A DNA stretch of 55,300 nucleotides from Candidatus Rifleibacteriota bacterium (GTDB lineage: Bacteria > Riflebacteria > Ozemobacteria > Ozemobacterales > Ozemobacteraceae), in NCBI GenBank assembly GCA_029565415.1, contig JAKQOH010000101.1:1-55300 (forward strand). The letters are read 5' to 3'. The translations under genes were made by a program, and so were the position numbers. Below the pieces are notes generated by a model. The model searched no databases and had not been told where the DNA came from. It saw only the letters and a list, made by a program, of their open reading frames with translations. How positions within the stretch are numbered: position 1 is the stretch's first letter; every line of letters begins with the position of its first letter. Positions 43,705 through 53,496 of this stretch are shown piece after piece.

Positions 43705-45099
43705 ATGGCATTCCAGTCAAACAGCATCCTGATCGTCGATGACGAGAAATCGATCCTCTTCAGCCTCAAGGCCGCCCTGACCAAGGAGGGTTACACCGTC
43801 CGGACGTCGGAAAGCCCGCAGGATGCCGTGAAACTCGTCGAACCCGGCGCCTTCCAGGTGATCATCTCGGATTTCAACATGCCCGGCATGAACGGCGTCG
43901 ACCTGCTCCGACGGGTGAAGCAGGTCGATCCGGAGGTCGTCTTCATCCTGATGACCGCGTTCGGCAGCGAGAAGCTGGCGATCGAGGCGATGAAGGAAGG
44001 GGCATACGACTACTTTTCCAAGCCCTTCGACATCGAGGAGATGCGCGTCATCGTCGCGAAGGCCTGCGAGCGGTTCACGCTGGCCTGGCAGAAAAAAAAT
44101 CTCGAGGAGCGATTCCTCACCGAGCCCGAATCCGACCGGATCATCGGCGTCTCGGCCCAGACGAAGCTGGTCAAGGAGCGGATCGAGCAGGTCGCGAAAA
44201 GCGACATCACCGTCCTGATCCAGGGGGAAAGCGGCACCGGCAAGGAACTGGTCGCCGAGGCGATCCAGCGCCAGAGCCTCCGCGCCAGCGGCCCGTTCGT
44301 CAAGCTCAACTGCGCCGCCCTTCCCGAGAACCTGATCGAGAGCGAGCTGTTCGGGTACGAGAAGGGGGCCTTCACCGGCGCCGCGGGCCGCAAGCGCGGC
44401 AAGTTCGAGGTCGCCAGCGGCGGCACGATCTTCCTCGACGAGATCGGCGACATGTCGCTCAACACGCAGGCGAAAGTGTTGCGCGTGATCCAGGAGCGCG
44501 AGATCGAGCGACTGGGCGGCAACGACCGGATCAAGGTCGACGTGCGCCTCATCGCCGCCACCCACCGGGATCTCAAGGCCATGATCGCCCAGGGCCAGTT
44601 CCGCGAGGATCTCTTCTACCGTCTCAGCGTCGTCAACGTCGCCCTCAGCCCCCTCCGGGAGCGGCCCGAGGATATCCCGCTGATGGTCGAGCACTTCGTC
44701 AAGATCGCCGCCGAAAAGCTGGGCCGACCCCTCGCGGGCGTCACCCCGCGCGCCATGACGGCCCTGAAGAACTTCAAATGGCCCGGAAACGTCCGCCAGC
44801 TCGCCAACATCATCGAGGGCGCGGCCGTCTTCGCGAAGGGCAGCCAGATCGATCTCGACAACCTCCCCGAGGAGGTGAAGCTCGGCTTTGTCCCGGAATC
44901 GACCACCTCGAACCTCGATTGGATAGCTTCTGAAATAGAAAAAGGTCGGACTCTCGACGAGATCGTTGCCAACATCGAAAAGGAGATGATCTCCCGGGTG
45001 TTGCGCGCCACCGAAGGCAATCAGTCCCAGGCCGCCCAGCGCCTCGGCATCAAGCGCGGAACCCTGCAGTACAAGATGAAGAACTACGGCCTCTCCTGA
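43705..45099 (+). CDS. NtrC-family sigma-54-dependent response regulator
   Basis: A 464-residue activator with three domains: receiver (1-120) with phospho-Asp in IISDFNMPGMNG (near residue 56), AAA+ domain (~145-375) with Walker A GESGTGKE, the GAFTGA sigma-54 contact loop, Walker B GGTIFLDEIGD and LFYRLSVV, and a Fis-type HTH at the end (NQSQAAQRLGIKRGTLQYKM). It should activate sigma-54 promoters upon phosphorylation by the adjacent kinase. An AT island (44918-44945) lies in the linker before the HTH. Confidence 0.95.
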   Translation: MAFQSNSILIVDDEKSILFSLKAALTKEGYTVRTSESPQDAVKLVEPGAFQVIISDFNMPGMNGVDLLRRVKQVDPEVVFILMTAFGSEKLAIEAMKEGAYDYFSKPFDIEEMRVIVAKACERFTLAWQKKNLEERFLTEPESDRIIGVSAQTKLVKERIEQVAKSDITVLIQGESGTGKELVAEAIQRQSLRASGPFVKLNCAALPENLIESELFGYEKGAFTGAAGRKRGKFEVASGGTIFLDEIGDMSLNTQAKVLRVIQEREIERLGGNDRIKVDVRLIAATHRDLKAMIAQGQFREDLFYRLSVVNVALSPLRERPEDIPLMVEHFVKIAAEKLGRPLAGVTPRAMTALKNFKWPGNVRQLANIIEGAAVFAKGSQIDLDNLPEEVKLGFVPESTTSNLDWIASEIEKGRTLDEIVANIEKEMISRVLRATEGNQSQAAQRLGIKRGTLQYKMKNYGLS

Positions 45100-45159
45100 G
45101 CCCGGCCCCGAACGCCGGAGCCCGAATGTTCCCCAGGCATCGAAGGCCCGCTAATGCGT

Positions 45160-45228
45160 TCGGCGCGTTCTGAAGGACATCCGTGTCCATCTGTGTCATC
45201 TGCGCCATCTGCGGATCGTCCCCGGACC
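45160..45228. repeat. CATCTGTG-type intergenic repeat
   Basis: The stretch contains the iterated words CCATCTGTGTCATCTGCGCC and CATCTGCGG, and begins with an inverted pair GGACA-TCCG-TGTCC (about 45176-45189). It resembles the short element at 1351-1373 in reverse. The remainder of 45100-45241 holds no gene. Confidence 0.55.
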
Positions 45229-45241
45229 GTCCCGCCGTTGT

Positions 45242-47941
45242 TTATTTTTTGTAATATATCACCCAGAGTTTGTATCCGGGAACGTCGGCCGGCCGGGTGA
45301 CGCGCACTTCGATGTCACCGCCAGTCGTGGTGGCTCCGTCATACTCGACCACGTCGACGGCAAAGCCCGGCATCGGAAGCGCAAGGGCATCGATCGGCGC
45401 TTCCCCGTAGGTGAGGTGCTTCACGCCGTCCACGCCCGACACCCCGTTCCGGAGGGCGATATCCCGGAACCGGTGGGCTTCGGCCGAGAAGCCGGGCAGC
45501 GACGACGACAGCCCCAGATCGTCGCAGTACAGGGCCAGGGCGAACTCGTTGAACAGCGTCTCGATGTTCGCGGTTGCCGGAACGGCATTGTTGCGCAGAT
45601 ACGCATTGATGTCGGTGAACCCGCTCACCCCGTTGTTCCGCTCGAGCTTCTGGATCGCGGCATACCCGCCGCACCGCTCGTACAGATACTGGATGAACAG
45701 ATACGAAACGCCGTAGCTCCCGAGCCCGGCCTCTTCGGGCCAATGGTTCAGGGAAACGGTCTGCGGGCCGCCCAGATAGGCCGCCACCTGACTGACCGGC
45801 GTGGGCATCTTCTGCGGGAAACCGAAGCCCACCACCTGCTGCGCCCAGACCGACAGACCCTCGTTGAGCCAGGTCACCCCCTGGACACCCTTCTGGTTGT
45901 CATACATCATGTGCTGCAGCTCGTGCGCCAGGACGCCCCGGAAATCCGATGGATTGTTCTTGAACGCCTGGTCCCACAGGTAGATGATCTCGGTGCCCGC
46001 CGAGTGCTCGGCCGCCGCATTCTTGTCGCGGGGATTATAATACCCTAACGTATATAAGCCAGATGAATTGTTCCGGTTGATCTGCGAGGTCAGGAACAAC
46101 ACGATGCGCGGCTGACCGTCGACGTTCCCCTCGGGATACGGCTGATGCAACGGCAGGCCGTCCCAACAGGCGGTGGCGAGCGTCGAACGAACCTGGTCGA
46201 ACCAGCCCGCGATGATCTCGGCATCCGAAGCCACCAGGACCGAGTCCGAGGCATCCAGATATACCAGACAGTGGGTCCCGGTTGCCGCCAGGGTGCCGGT
46301 CGCCAGCACGTCGTTGGCCGGAAGCATCGGATCCGCACTGTTCAGATCGAGCATCCAGAACGTCGTCGAGGCCGGCGCCGAATCGAAAACGCTCGCCCTG
46401 ACGCCTCGCCGCGATGCACGCCGTCCATCGTCGGCGATCCGGGACCGGATCATCGGGCCGATATCGGCGAAACCTCTTCCCGAGATGATCGGCGCCGGTC
46501 GCTGGCTGATCCTTCGGGATGCCGGCAGTTGCGGAATATCGCCCGTCTGACCGCCCATGATCCCCGTGAAGATCCATGGATAACTGCCGTCGAGGGGCGT
46601 GTTCTGGTCCCCTGCCGTCACGGAGACGAACGCAAGACGCTCGCCGGGCTCGAGCGAAGCCAGATGCAGGATACCATCATTCGCAACCGGCGAGTTGAAG
46701 TAGTCATACACCCCATACACGGAAAGGGTCGTCAGCGTGGTGTCATACGAGGTCCAAGTGATGGGTGATGTCTGATACCCATTGATCTCCACCCGAATCG
46801 GAACACTCTGCCCGGCGGGCACGACGTCCACCGATGGGGCTTTGAACGTGATCTTGGTTTTCGAGATCGAAAGGATCTCGTTTCCCTGCACCGTCTTGGC
46901 ATCGCCGATCCGGACCTTCGTCACCCCGCTGTCCGGCACGAAGTTTGTTCCATACAGGGTCAGCGTCTTGCCGGGAATGCACCGTCGCGGGCTCAGATGC
47001 ACCAGGGTCGGCTGAATGGTGATGGTGACACTGGAAATGCCGTCGAACTGGTATTCGGGGCTGTTGATCGAAACCTCGAGCAGTCCGGTTTCCGCCTTCG
47101 CGGGAAGCTGGATCCGCAGATCTCTCCCGGCTGTCGTATAGCCGAGCACCGTGCAGTCCAGGCCGTTGAGACGGACACGGTTCGAGGCACCGACGGGATG
47201 GAAATTCCGTCCATACAAGGTCACGATGCCGTTGGGCACCGAACTTGTCGGGATGACTTCCCGTGCAACCGGTTTCGCCGTGAACACGACGGCCCGGGTT
47301 TCGTGCGATGGCTCGCCCCCGATGATGATCTTCACCTCGCCCGTCTCGACCTCGTCAGGGAGGCGGATCTCGACGACACCGTTGTTTCCCGAGTTCCAGT
47401 CGATGATTTCGGCGGCCTTGCCGGCAACCGTCACCCGTCCGCGCGCGGCTCCGATGCCGCGGCCGATGACGGAAATCCGTTCCCCGTCGGTCCCGAAGGC
47501 CGGCGAAAGCGACACGACCTCGAAATCCCGGGAAGCCGTGGCCGTCGCTTCCGATAAGGTGAAATTCACGTTTTCGGTGATGATTCCGGGGCGAATCCGC
47601 ACCCCTTCACGATATCCCGGCTGGAATCCTGGGGCACGCGCCACCACGCGGTAATCCCCGGCAGCGAGGTTGAGCATCAGGTAACTGCCGTCGCTGGCAG
47701 CGATTGCCTGGTGCTCTCCCGCTTCGACGATGGCAGCAGCCACGGGAGCCGGTCCCGAGGCAAGAACGGCCCCCTTCAGACCACCGGCTTCAAGATCCGC
47801 GAGGAACTGTCCGCCGCTTCCCGAGTCGTCTCCCGTCGAGTTCACCCCACCGCACCCCGTCACACAGATCAGTGCACAAGCGAGGATCACGAGGAGGACG
47901 CGGTGCTCGGAAAATATTTTTCGGGGCACGCTCGAAAACAT
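45242..47941 (-). CDS. M30-like metallopeptidase lipoprotein with IPT/TIG domains
   Basis: About 899 residues from ATG 47941, which follows AAGGGAGT. A lipoprotein signal with lipobox VTGC is followed by a carboxypeptidase-regulatory-like beta domain (LKGAVLASGPAPVAAAIVEA), then three or so IPT/TIG domains (FEVVSLSPAFGTDGERISVI; PTLVHLSPRRCIPGKTLTLY). The C-terminal third is a peptidase with HELQHMMYD (HExxH) and a downstream WLNEGLSVWA Glu, the layout of M30/hyicolysin-type zinc proteases. It should be anchored to the envelope facing out. Divergent from the large Ig-like gene. An AT island lies at 46033-46070. Confidence 0.85.
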   Translation of the reverse strand: MFSSVPRKIFSEHRVLLVILACALICVTGCGGVNSTGDDSGSGGQFLADLEAGGLKGAVLASGPAPVAAAIVEAGEHQAIAASDGSYLMLNLAAGDYRVVARAPGFQPGYREGVRIRPGIITENVNFTLSEATATASRDFEVVSLSPAFGTDGERISVIGRGIGAARGRVTVAGKAAEIIDWNSGNNGVVEIRLPDEVETGEVKIIIGGEPSHETRAVVFTAKPVAREVIPTSSVPNGIVTLYGRNFHPVGASNRVRLNGLDCTVLGYTTAGRDLRIQLPAKAETGLLEVSINSPEYQFDGISSVTITIQPTLVHLSPRRCIPGKTLTLYGTNFVPDSGVTKVRIGDAKTVQGNEILSISKTKITFKAPSVDVVPAGQSVPIRVEINGYQTSPITWTSYDTTLTTLSVYGVYDYFNSPVANDGILHLASLEPGERLAFVSVTAGDQNTPLDGSYPWIFTGIMGGQTGDIPQLPASRRISQRPAPIISGRGFADIGPMIRSRIADDGRRASRRGVRASVFDSAPASTTFWMLDLNSADPMLPANDVLATGTLAATGTHCLVYLDASDSVLVASDAEIIAGWFDQVRSTLATACWDGLPLHQPYPEGNVDGQPRIVLFLTSQINRNNSSGLYTLGYYNPRDKNAAAEHSAGTEIIYLWDQAFKNNPSDFRGVLAHELQHMMYDNQKGVQGVTWLNEGLSVWAQQVVGFGFPQKMPTPVSQVAAYLGGPQTVSLNHWPEEAGLGSYGVSYLFIQYLYERCGGYAAIQKLERNNGVSGFTDINAYLRNNAVPATANIETLFNEFALALYCDDLGLSSSLPGFSAEAHRFRDIALRNGVSGVDGVKHLTYGEAPIDALALPMPGFAVDVVEYDGATTTGGDIEVRVTRPADVPGYKLWVIYYKK

Positions 47942-47989
47942 TGCGACTCCCTTGCAGAGCGGCTGCGAGTGGTGTAGAAATTCGAAAGA

Positions 47990-48018
47990 ATTCTGACAGA
48001 TCCTCCACCCCCTGTCAA
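47990..48018 (-). promoter_or_regulatory. Promoter of the M30-like gene
   Basis: On the minus strand TTGACA (48018-48013), a 17-base spacer and CAGAAT (47995-47990), about 50 bases before the ATG. A hairpin GGCAC-TTC-GTGCC at 48025-48037 lies in the same divergent region. Confidence 0.65.
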
Positions 48019-48101
48019 GTTTGGGGCACTTCGTGCCGAAATCTCTAGGGAGAAATTCTGTGTTCACGGTGCCACGTTCCAGAACGACAGGAGATACCTT
48101 T

Positions 48102-51100
48102 ATGAGGCAGACAAACAGATCCACCCATCCCGCTCATTCTCTGAAAGGGAGCCGTGCGGCAGTCGCTCTTCTGCTGCTCGTGCTTGCCGGTGTCGGCACG
48201 CTGTTCGCCGACGTCGACGGGGTCACTCTGACCGTTGATACCGACCCCGCGTACGCTTCGGGGATGATCTTCAACGGTGGAGCCAAGATCACCCTGAAGG
48301 CCGCCTGGACGAAGGGCGACACGCCGCCGTTCGGGGCGACCTTCAACACCGGAGGGAGCGCGATCGGCACCGTCAACACCTCCGACAAGCAGGCCCAGTT
48401 CATCACCACCGGCGCGTCCCTGGGCGCCGGCGACAAGGATTTCTCCGTCTCCGTCATCGAAACATCCGTTCCGAATGCCGTCTCGAAGCAGGCGAACGGC
48501 AACCGCACGGTCTCGATCAACACGGAAGCCCCGGCCATCACCGTGACGCTTGAAAACGGCTCGACCTTCTCGAACCAGGCGCCGAACAATGTCGTGAACT
48601 TCACCGTGCGCAGCTCGAACAAGGATATCGCCGGAACCCCCGATGTGACCGTTTCCCCCAGCGCCGGCACGGCTCTGGCACCGGACGGCACCCCGACGGC
48701 CCGCGAAGCCAAATACAAGCTCACCCTGAGCTCGGCCACGACCGGTCAGTATACGATCCGCGCCGTCTGCAAGGACACGACCCAGCCGGCCGAATCCGCC
48801 AACACCGGCTCCGGTCAGAACGCATTCAACGTCATCAACGAGGGCCCCTCGGCGGCCGCCATCTCGAAAGTGCTTCCCCAGAGCCCGACCCACCTCTCCT
48901 CCGTGACGCTCGAAGGCACCCTCTCGAGCACCATGAAGACCGTCGCCATCTACGAGGGCGGCGCGAAAGTCGCCGATGCGACCGTGAATACGACCGCTCT
49001 CACCTGGTCGGCCACGCTCACCGGCCTCACCGAGGGCGCCCACAAGTATGTCGCCCGCGGGAAAGATGCGCTCGGCAACGAGTCGGCCGGCTCCAGCGAG
49101 TTCGAGGTGATCATCGACCAGACCAAACCGGCCGCGCCCGTGCTGAACCAGCCCAAATCCCCCACGTCCAACCCCGTCATCACGATCACCGGCACCGGTG
49201 CCATCGACGGCGGCACGATCAAATCGACGCCCATCACCGTCATGCTGTATGACATGACGGGCCAGATCGCCAGCACCACCGCAAATGCCGACGGCACCTT
49301 CACCTTCGCCAACGTCACCCTCGCCAACGAGGGCGATAACATCCTCTATGCCCGGTGCGAAGACAACGCCAAGGGCTCGCCCGGGAACCTCTCCGACACC
49401 TCCGCCTCGATCCGCGTCGTCCTCGACACGAACTCGACCGGCGGGACCCAGGTCAGCTCCGTCGTCATCGCCCAGGGAACCGCCCTCGCCAGCACGAGCG
49501 TGCCGTTCCCGGCCACCACCTACCTCGGAACCGGCGACTACTCGGTGCAGGTGCTCTTCGCCGAGAACATGGATCGCACGGTCATCCCGAACATCGCCGT
49601 GAAACCCCAGAATGGCGGCGAGACGATCTCGAACTCGGGAAGCTGGGTCGCCTCGAACACGTTCGTCGGCAAGATCTCGATTCCGTCGGGCCAGGGCGCC
49701 ACCTGGGACGGCCAGGCCGGCCTGCGCATTTTCGGCGCGAAGGACGCCGCCGGGAATCTCCAGGACGAATACAACCAGGCCGGCGCGTTCAACATCGACA
49801 CCACCGCCCCGACCACCACGATGGATTCGATGGAGACATTGTATATCTCCAGCAATACGACCTCCATCACCCTCAAGGGTGTATCGAACGACGCCGGCTC
49901 GCTCGTCGGCTACGTCGAGATCGCCACGGCGCCCTTCGACGGCGTGCCCCCCACGAGCGGTCTGCGGGTTCCGATCTTCAACGGCCCCACCGTGAACTGG
50001 TCCCACAACTGGGATGTTTCGACCCTCGCCGCCGGCAAATACAAGCTCTGGGCCTATGCCGCCGACCAGGCGAAGCCCAACCCCAACGTCGAGGCGAAGG
50101 TGAATTATCGCACCCTCATCGTCAGCAAGGGTGCCCCGACCGTCGTGCGCATCAGCCTCGACGATGAAATCGCCGATCTGCCCACCACGAGCATCGTCTC
50201 GGTCGCCAGCGACGTGACCAAGATCACCGCCGTGGCGCAGGATGGCGGCACCGCCGGCCTGAATCTCGCCGTTCCCCCGACCCTGCTCACCCTGGTGCAT
50301 GATGCCACCGGCAAGAACATCACCGGCAACTTCAGCAACAACGGGGCCGACACGATCACCTTCACCTTCCCGAAGCTGACCGACAACGGCACCTACACGA
50401 TCTCGTTCCAGCCGATCGACAAGGCCGGCAACCAGGCCGTCGCCGTCGCAACCCGCTCCTTCGCCCTCGACACGGCCGGACCCGACAACGTGAACTTCAT
50501 GCCCGGCAACGGCATCGCCGTGAACGACACCTATCCCTCGATCCACGTCGACCAGGTGTGGGCCTCGATCGACGATCCGAAGGCCGACTACGGCAAATCC
50601 ACCATCGAAGTCGCCTACAACGGCATCAACGTCGGGAACCAGCTCTCCAACGCCTCGACGACCGCCGTCATCTGGGACCTCTACGGCTCCGTCGCCTCGG
50701 CCCCGAAGGATCAGAGCGGAGACGGGCGCTACGACGTCACCGTGGTTCCGCGCGACATCAGCGGCAACACCGGCGCTTCCCGCCGCTCGTATTTCTACCT
50801 CGACACCCAGGCACCTGCCGTGACGGCCCTCTCGAACGCCTCGGGATCCTGGGTCGGCATCGAACACAAGACCCTCACCCTGACCATGTCCGACGCTCCG
50901 GCCGATCTGGTCAAGCATCACGGCGCGAAGACCGCCCAGGACTCCACCTGGCAGAGCGGCTCCGGGACCGGCCCGAACGCCGCCGCCTCGACCTACACCG
51001 CGACCCTCGACGCCACCGTGGCGAAGGGCGTCGCCCAGAGCAACAGCCTCCTCGCGATCACCCGCCCGGCAGCACCGGCGGCCGCCGAAGGCGTGGCGAC

Positions 51101-53480
51101 CCTCACGATGCATGCCGAGCTGGCCGACATGGTGACCAACCTCAGCCCGAACATCCGGACGATCGACTTCAATTATTTCTTCGACTATAAGCGGCCGTCG
51201 TTCACCTTCACGAAGCCGCTCGCAGGCAAGAAATACTGCAAGACCTCGCTCACCGTCGAGGCTTCGACCGCCGATCGCGGCACCGCCCCCAACCTCCAGA
51301 TCATCAAGGCGGAAGTCACCGACGCGGCCGGCAACTGGGTCTCCATGACCAATGCCCCCGCCCTGCCCTCCAATCCATCCACCGGCACCATCGTCCTCGA
51401 CATCTCCTCCTGGACCGACGGCACCAGATCCGTGAAGGGCCACTGCACGGACCGGGGCAACAACCTGTCGAGCAAGAGTGAATCGGCTGAATCCGGCTCC
51501 GATGAGGAGGTGCAGATCGTCGTCGACCGCACCCCGCCCGCCGTGCCGACGCTCATCCTGCCCCTCAACGGCAGCGCCACCCGTCTGCGCAGCCAGCGGT
51601 TCAAGTGGAGCCAGTCGACGGATGCCGACCGGTATCTGATCCAGATCGCGGATGACTCGGCCTTCAACAACATCCTCAACCACACCTCGAACACCTACGG
51701 CCTCTCGGGCCAGGTCACGATGACGAACGAAGCCACCTTCACCGCCCCGAAGGACGGCACCTACTACTGGCGCGTCGCCGCGATCGAGACGTGCGCCGAC
51801 GGTTGGAATATCAGTGCCTATTCAACGACCTTCCATGTCCTCGTCGACTCGGTCAAGCCGAAAGTCCTCTCGGTCAGCCCCACCCCCTCGACCGGCAACA
51901 AGATCACGACCGGCATGGTGACCTTCACCCTCCGGTTCAACGAGAAGATGGATACCACCATCACCCCCACCGTCACCCTGACCTCGGCCGGCGGCCAGGC
52001 AATGCAGGTCGAGCAGATCAGCTTCACCGAAGACACCTGGACCGGCACGACCGTCATCCCGAAGGACAACAGCGCAACCTACGACGGGAACGCCACCATC
52101 GCGATCGCCGGCGGCAAGGACCTCGCCGGCAACGAGATGGAAGCCGACTCTACGAACATGGTCGTGATCAACACCGGCCCGGCCTTCGAGATCAAGATCT
52201 TCTCGAACCCCGCGCACGAGTATGAAATCATGATCGTCTCCCGCTCCACCGAACCCCTCCAGAGCGCGCCCGCCTGCTCCGTCACCCAGGGCGGATCGGC
52301 CGCTCCGGTCACGATGAACTTCCTCAAGGAAAAATACTACGCGGGCTCCTATCGCATCGATCCCGAGCAGGCCGGCAAGGCGTATATCGATCTGACCGGA
52401 ACCGACCTGCACGGCATGATCGGCAAGGGCTCGGTCCAGTTCACCGTCGCCAACCTCACCCCGGATTCGCGCATCAGCCTCAAGACCGCCGACGGTCTCG
52501 CCAGCCTCGATGTGGCGACCGGCACCGTCGCGAAGGCGGCCGGCCTCTACATGCTGTCCCGCAACGACCTCGACAACGGCGGCACCAGGTCCCCGCTCGC
52601 GAAGATCCTGCCCTCGCTGCTGAAAAACGCGGTGGCCAACACCTCCTCGCCGGAGCTCGTCGAAGTGCTGCCCCTCGAAGAGGTCGGACCCTCCTCGCTC
52701 CGCCTGAACCGCCGCATCTGGTATACGGCCTCGGTCAAAAACCTCAAGCTGAACGTGCCGGCCGACAAGGTCCACCTGTATCGCCAGGTGAACGGCAAAT
52801 GGATCTTCGTGGGCGGCGCCCTCAAGGGGGAACAGATCGTCGCGCAGCTGGGCGGCCTCGGAAAACTGGCTCTCATGGCTGATCTCAAGCCCCCGACGCT
52901 CAGCAACGTCAGCCCCTCCGACCGCACGAAGCTCGAGGATCCGCAGCCCCTGCTGGAAGGCACGCTCAATGACAGCGGCGCCGGTATCGACGCGGCCAGT
53001 TTCAAGCTCCTGATCGACGGCGTCGAACAGAGCGGCGCGGCTCTCGAAGCCGACGGCTCCTTCGCCTACCAGCTTGGCAGGCCGCTTCCCAAGGGTGATC
53101 ACCTGATCGAGGTGACCGCTTCCGACAAGGCCGGCAACGCGATCCGCCAGTCCGTCACCGTCACGGCCCCCGGCCCGTTCGGCATCTCGCAGCTGATCGC
53201 GTATCCGAACCCCGTCCGCGGCAACGCGGTCTGGATCACCTACAACCTCGAACAGCGGCCCGACGAGCTGCTCCTGACGATCTACGACGTCTCCGGCCAG
53301 CGCGTCGACAAGTTCGACCTGCTCGATGCCAACGGCGGCCAGAGCTCCGGCAAGATCCGGTGGGATCTCACGAATCGCGATGGAGACCGGGTCAGCAACG
53401 GGGTTTACATCTACAAGCTCGAAGCGACCAAGAACGGCAAGACCATCAAGTCCCGCGGCAAGCTCGCGGTGCTCCGCTGA
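48102..53480 (+). CDS. Giant secreted Ig-like surface protein with FlgD-like C-terminal domain
   Basis: A 1792-residue protein. Signal peptide AAVALLLLVLAGVGTLFA, then a chain of bacterial Ig-like/cadherin-type domains marked by repeated starts such as DQTKPAAPVL, DTTAPTTT, DTAGPDNVNF, DTQAPAVTAL, DRTPPAVPTL and DSVKPKVLSVSP, including an FN3-like RFKWSQSTDADRYLIQIAD. The last ~90 residues (LIAYPNPVRGNAVWITYNL … DGDRVSNGVYIYKLEA) are a FlgD-like Ig module that often caps long exoproteins and resembles type IX sorting domains. A start at ATG 48102 is set by ACAGGAG. Probably an adhesin or sheath component. Confidence 0.88.
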   Translation: MRQTNRSTHPAHSLKGSRAAVALLLLVLAGVGTLFADVDGVTLTVDTDPAYASGMIFNGGAKITLKAAWTKGDTPPFGATFNTGGSAIGTVNTSDKQAQFITTGASLGAGDKDFSVSVIETSVPNAVSKQANGNRTVSINTEAPAITVTLENGSTFSNQAPNNVVNFTVRSSNKDIAGTPDVTVSPSAGTALAPDGTPTAREAKYKLTLSSATTGQYTIRAVCKDTTQPAESANTGSGQNAFNVINEGPSAAAISKVLPQSPTHLSSVTLEGTLSSTMKTVAIYEGGAKVADATVNTTALTWSATLTGLTEGAHKYVARGKDALGNESAGSSEFEVIIDQTKPAAPVLNQPKSPTSNPVITITGTGAIDGGTIKSTPITVMLYDMTGQIASTTANADGTFTFANVTLANEGDNILYARCEDNAKGSPGNLSDTSASIRVVLDTNSTGGTQVSSVVIAQGTALASTSVPFPATTYLGTGDYSVQVLFAENMDRTVIPNIAVKPQNGGETISNSGSWVASNTFVGKISIPSGQGATWDGQAGLRIFGAKDAAGNLQDEYNQAGAFNIDTTAPTTTMDSMETLYISSNTTSITLKGVSNDAGSLVGYVEIATAPFDGVPPTSGLRVPIFNGPTVNWSHNWDVSTLAAGKYKLWAYAADQAKPNPNVEAKVNYRTLIVSKGAPTVVRISLDDEIADLPTTSIVSVASDVTKITAVAQDGGTAGLNLAVPPTLLTLVHDATGKNITGNFSNNGADTITFTFPKLTDNGTYTISFQPIDKAGNQAVAVATRSFALDTAGPDNVNFMPGNGIAVNDTYPSIHVDQVWASIDDPKADYGKSTIEVAYNGINVGNQLSNASTTAVIWDLYGSVASAPKDQSGDGRYDVTVVPRDISGNTGASRRSYFYLDTQAPAVTALSNASGSWVGIEHKTLTLTMSDAPADLVKHHGAKTAQDSTWQSGSGTGPNAAASTYTATLDATVAKGVAQSNSLLAITRPAAPAAAEGVATLTMHAELADMVTNLSPNIRTIDFNYFFDYKRPSFTFTKPLAGKKYCKTSLTVEASTADRGTAPNLQIIKAEVTDAAGNWVSMTNAPALPSNPSTGTIVLDISSWTDGTRSVKGHCTDRGNNLSSKSESAESGSDEEVQIVVDRTPPAVPTLILPLNGSATRLRSQRFKWSQSTDADRYLIQIADDSAFNNILNHTSNTYGLSGQVTMTNEATFTAPKDGTYYWRVAAIETCADGWNISAYSTTFHVLVDSVKPKVLSVSPTPSTGNKITTGMVTFTLRFNEKMDTTITPTVTLTSAGGQAMQVEQISFTEDTWTGTTVIPKDNSATYDGNATIAIAGGKDLAGNEMEADSTNMVVINTGPAFEIKIFSNPAHEYEIMIVSRSTEPLQSAPACSVTQGGSAAPVTMNFLKEKYYAGSYRIDPEQAGKAYIDLTGTDLHGMIGKGSVQFTVANLTPDSRISLKTADGLASLDVATGTVAKAAGLYMLSRNDLDNGGTRSPLAKILPSLLKNAVANTSSPELVEVLPLEEVGPSSLRLNRRIWYTASVKNLKLNVPADKVHLYRQVNGKWIFVGGALKGEQIVAQLGGLGKLALMADLKPPTLSNVSPSDRTKLEDPQPLLEGTLNDSGAGIDAASFKLLIDGVEQSGAALEADGSFAYQLGRPLPKGDHLIEVTASDKAGNAIRQSVTVTAPGPFGISQLIAYPNPVRGNAVWITYNLEQRPDELLLTIYDVSGQRVDKFDLLDANGGQSSGKIRWDLTNRDGDRVSNGVYIYKLEATKNGKTIKSRGKLAVLR

Positions 53481-53496
53481 AAGAAGGAGACCAACT

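Noticed and set aside
48045..51683. A 1212-codon open frame on the minus strand opposite the giant Ig-like gene.
   Set aside because: Antisense frames stay open in GC-rich DNA with strong third-position bias. The protein is Gly/Val/Asp/Arg-rich without domains, and the plus-strand gene is clearly real.
53200..53480. Type IX secretion sorting signal at the end of the giant protein.
   Set aside because: The C-terminal module is FlgD-like, as in many non-Bacteroidetes exoproteins; no type IX machinery is visible in the window.
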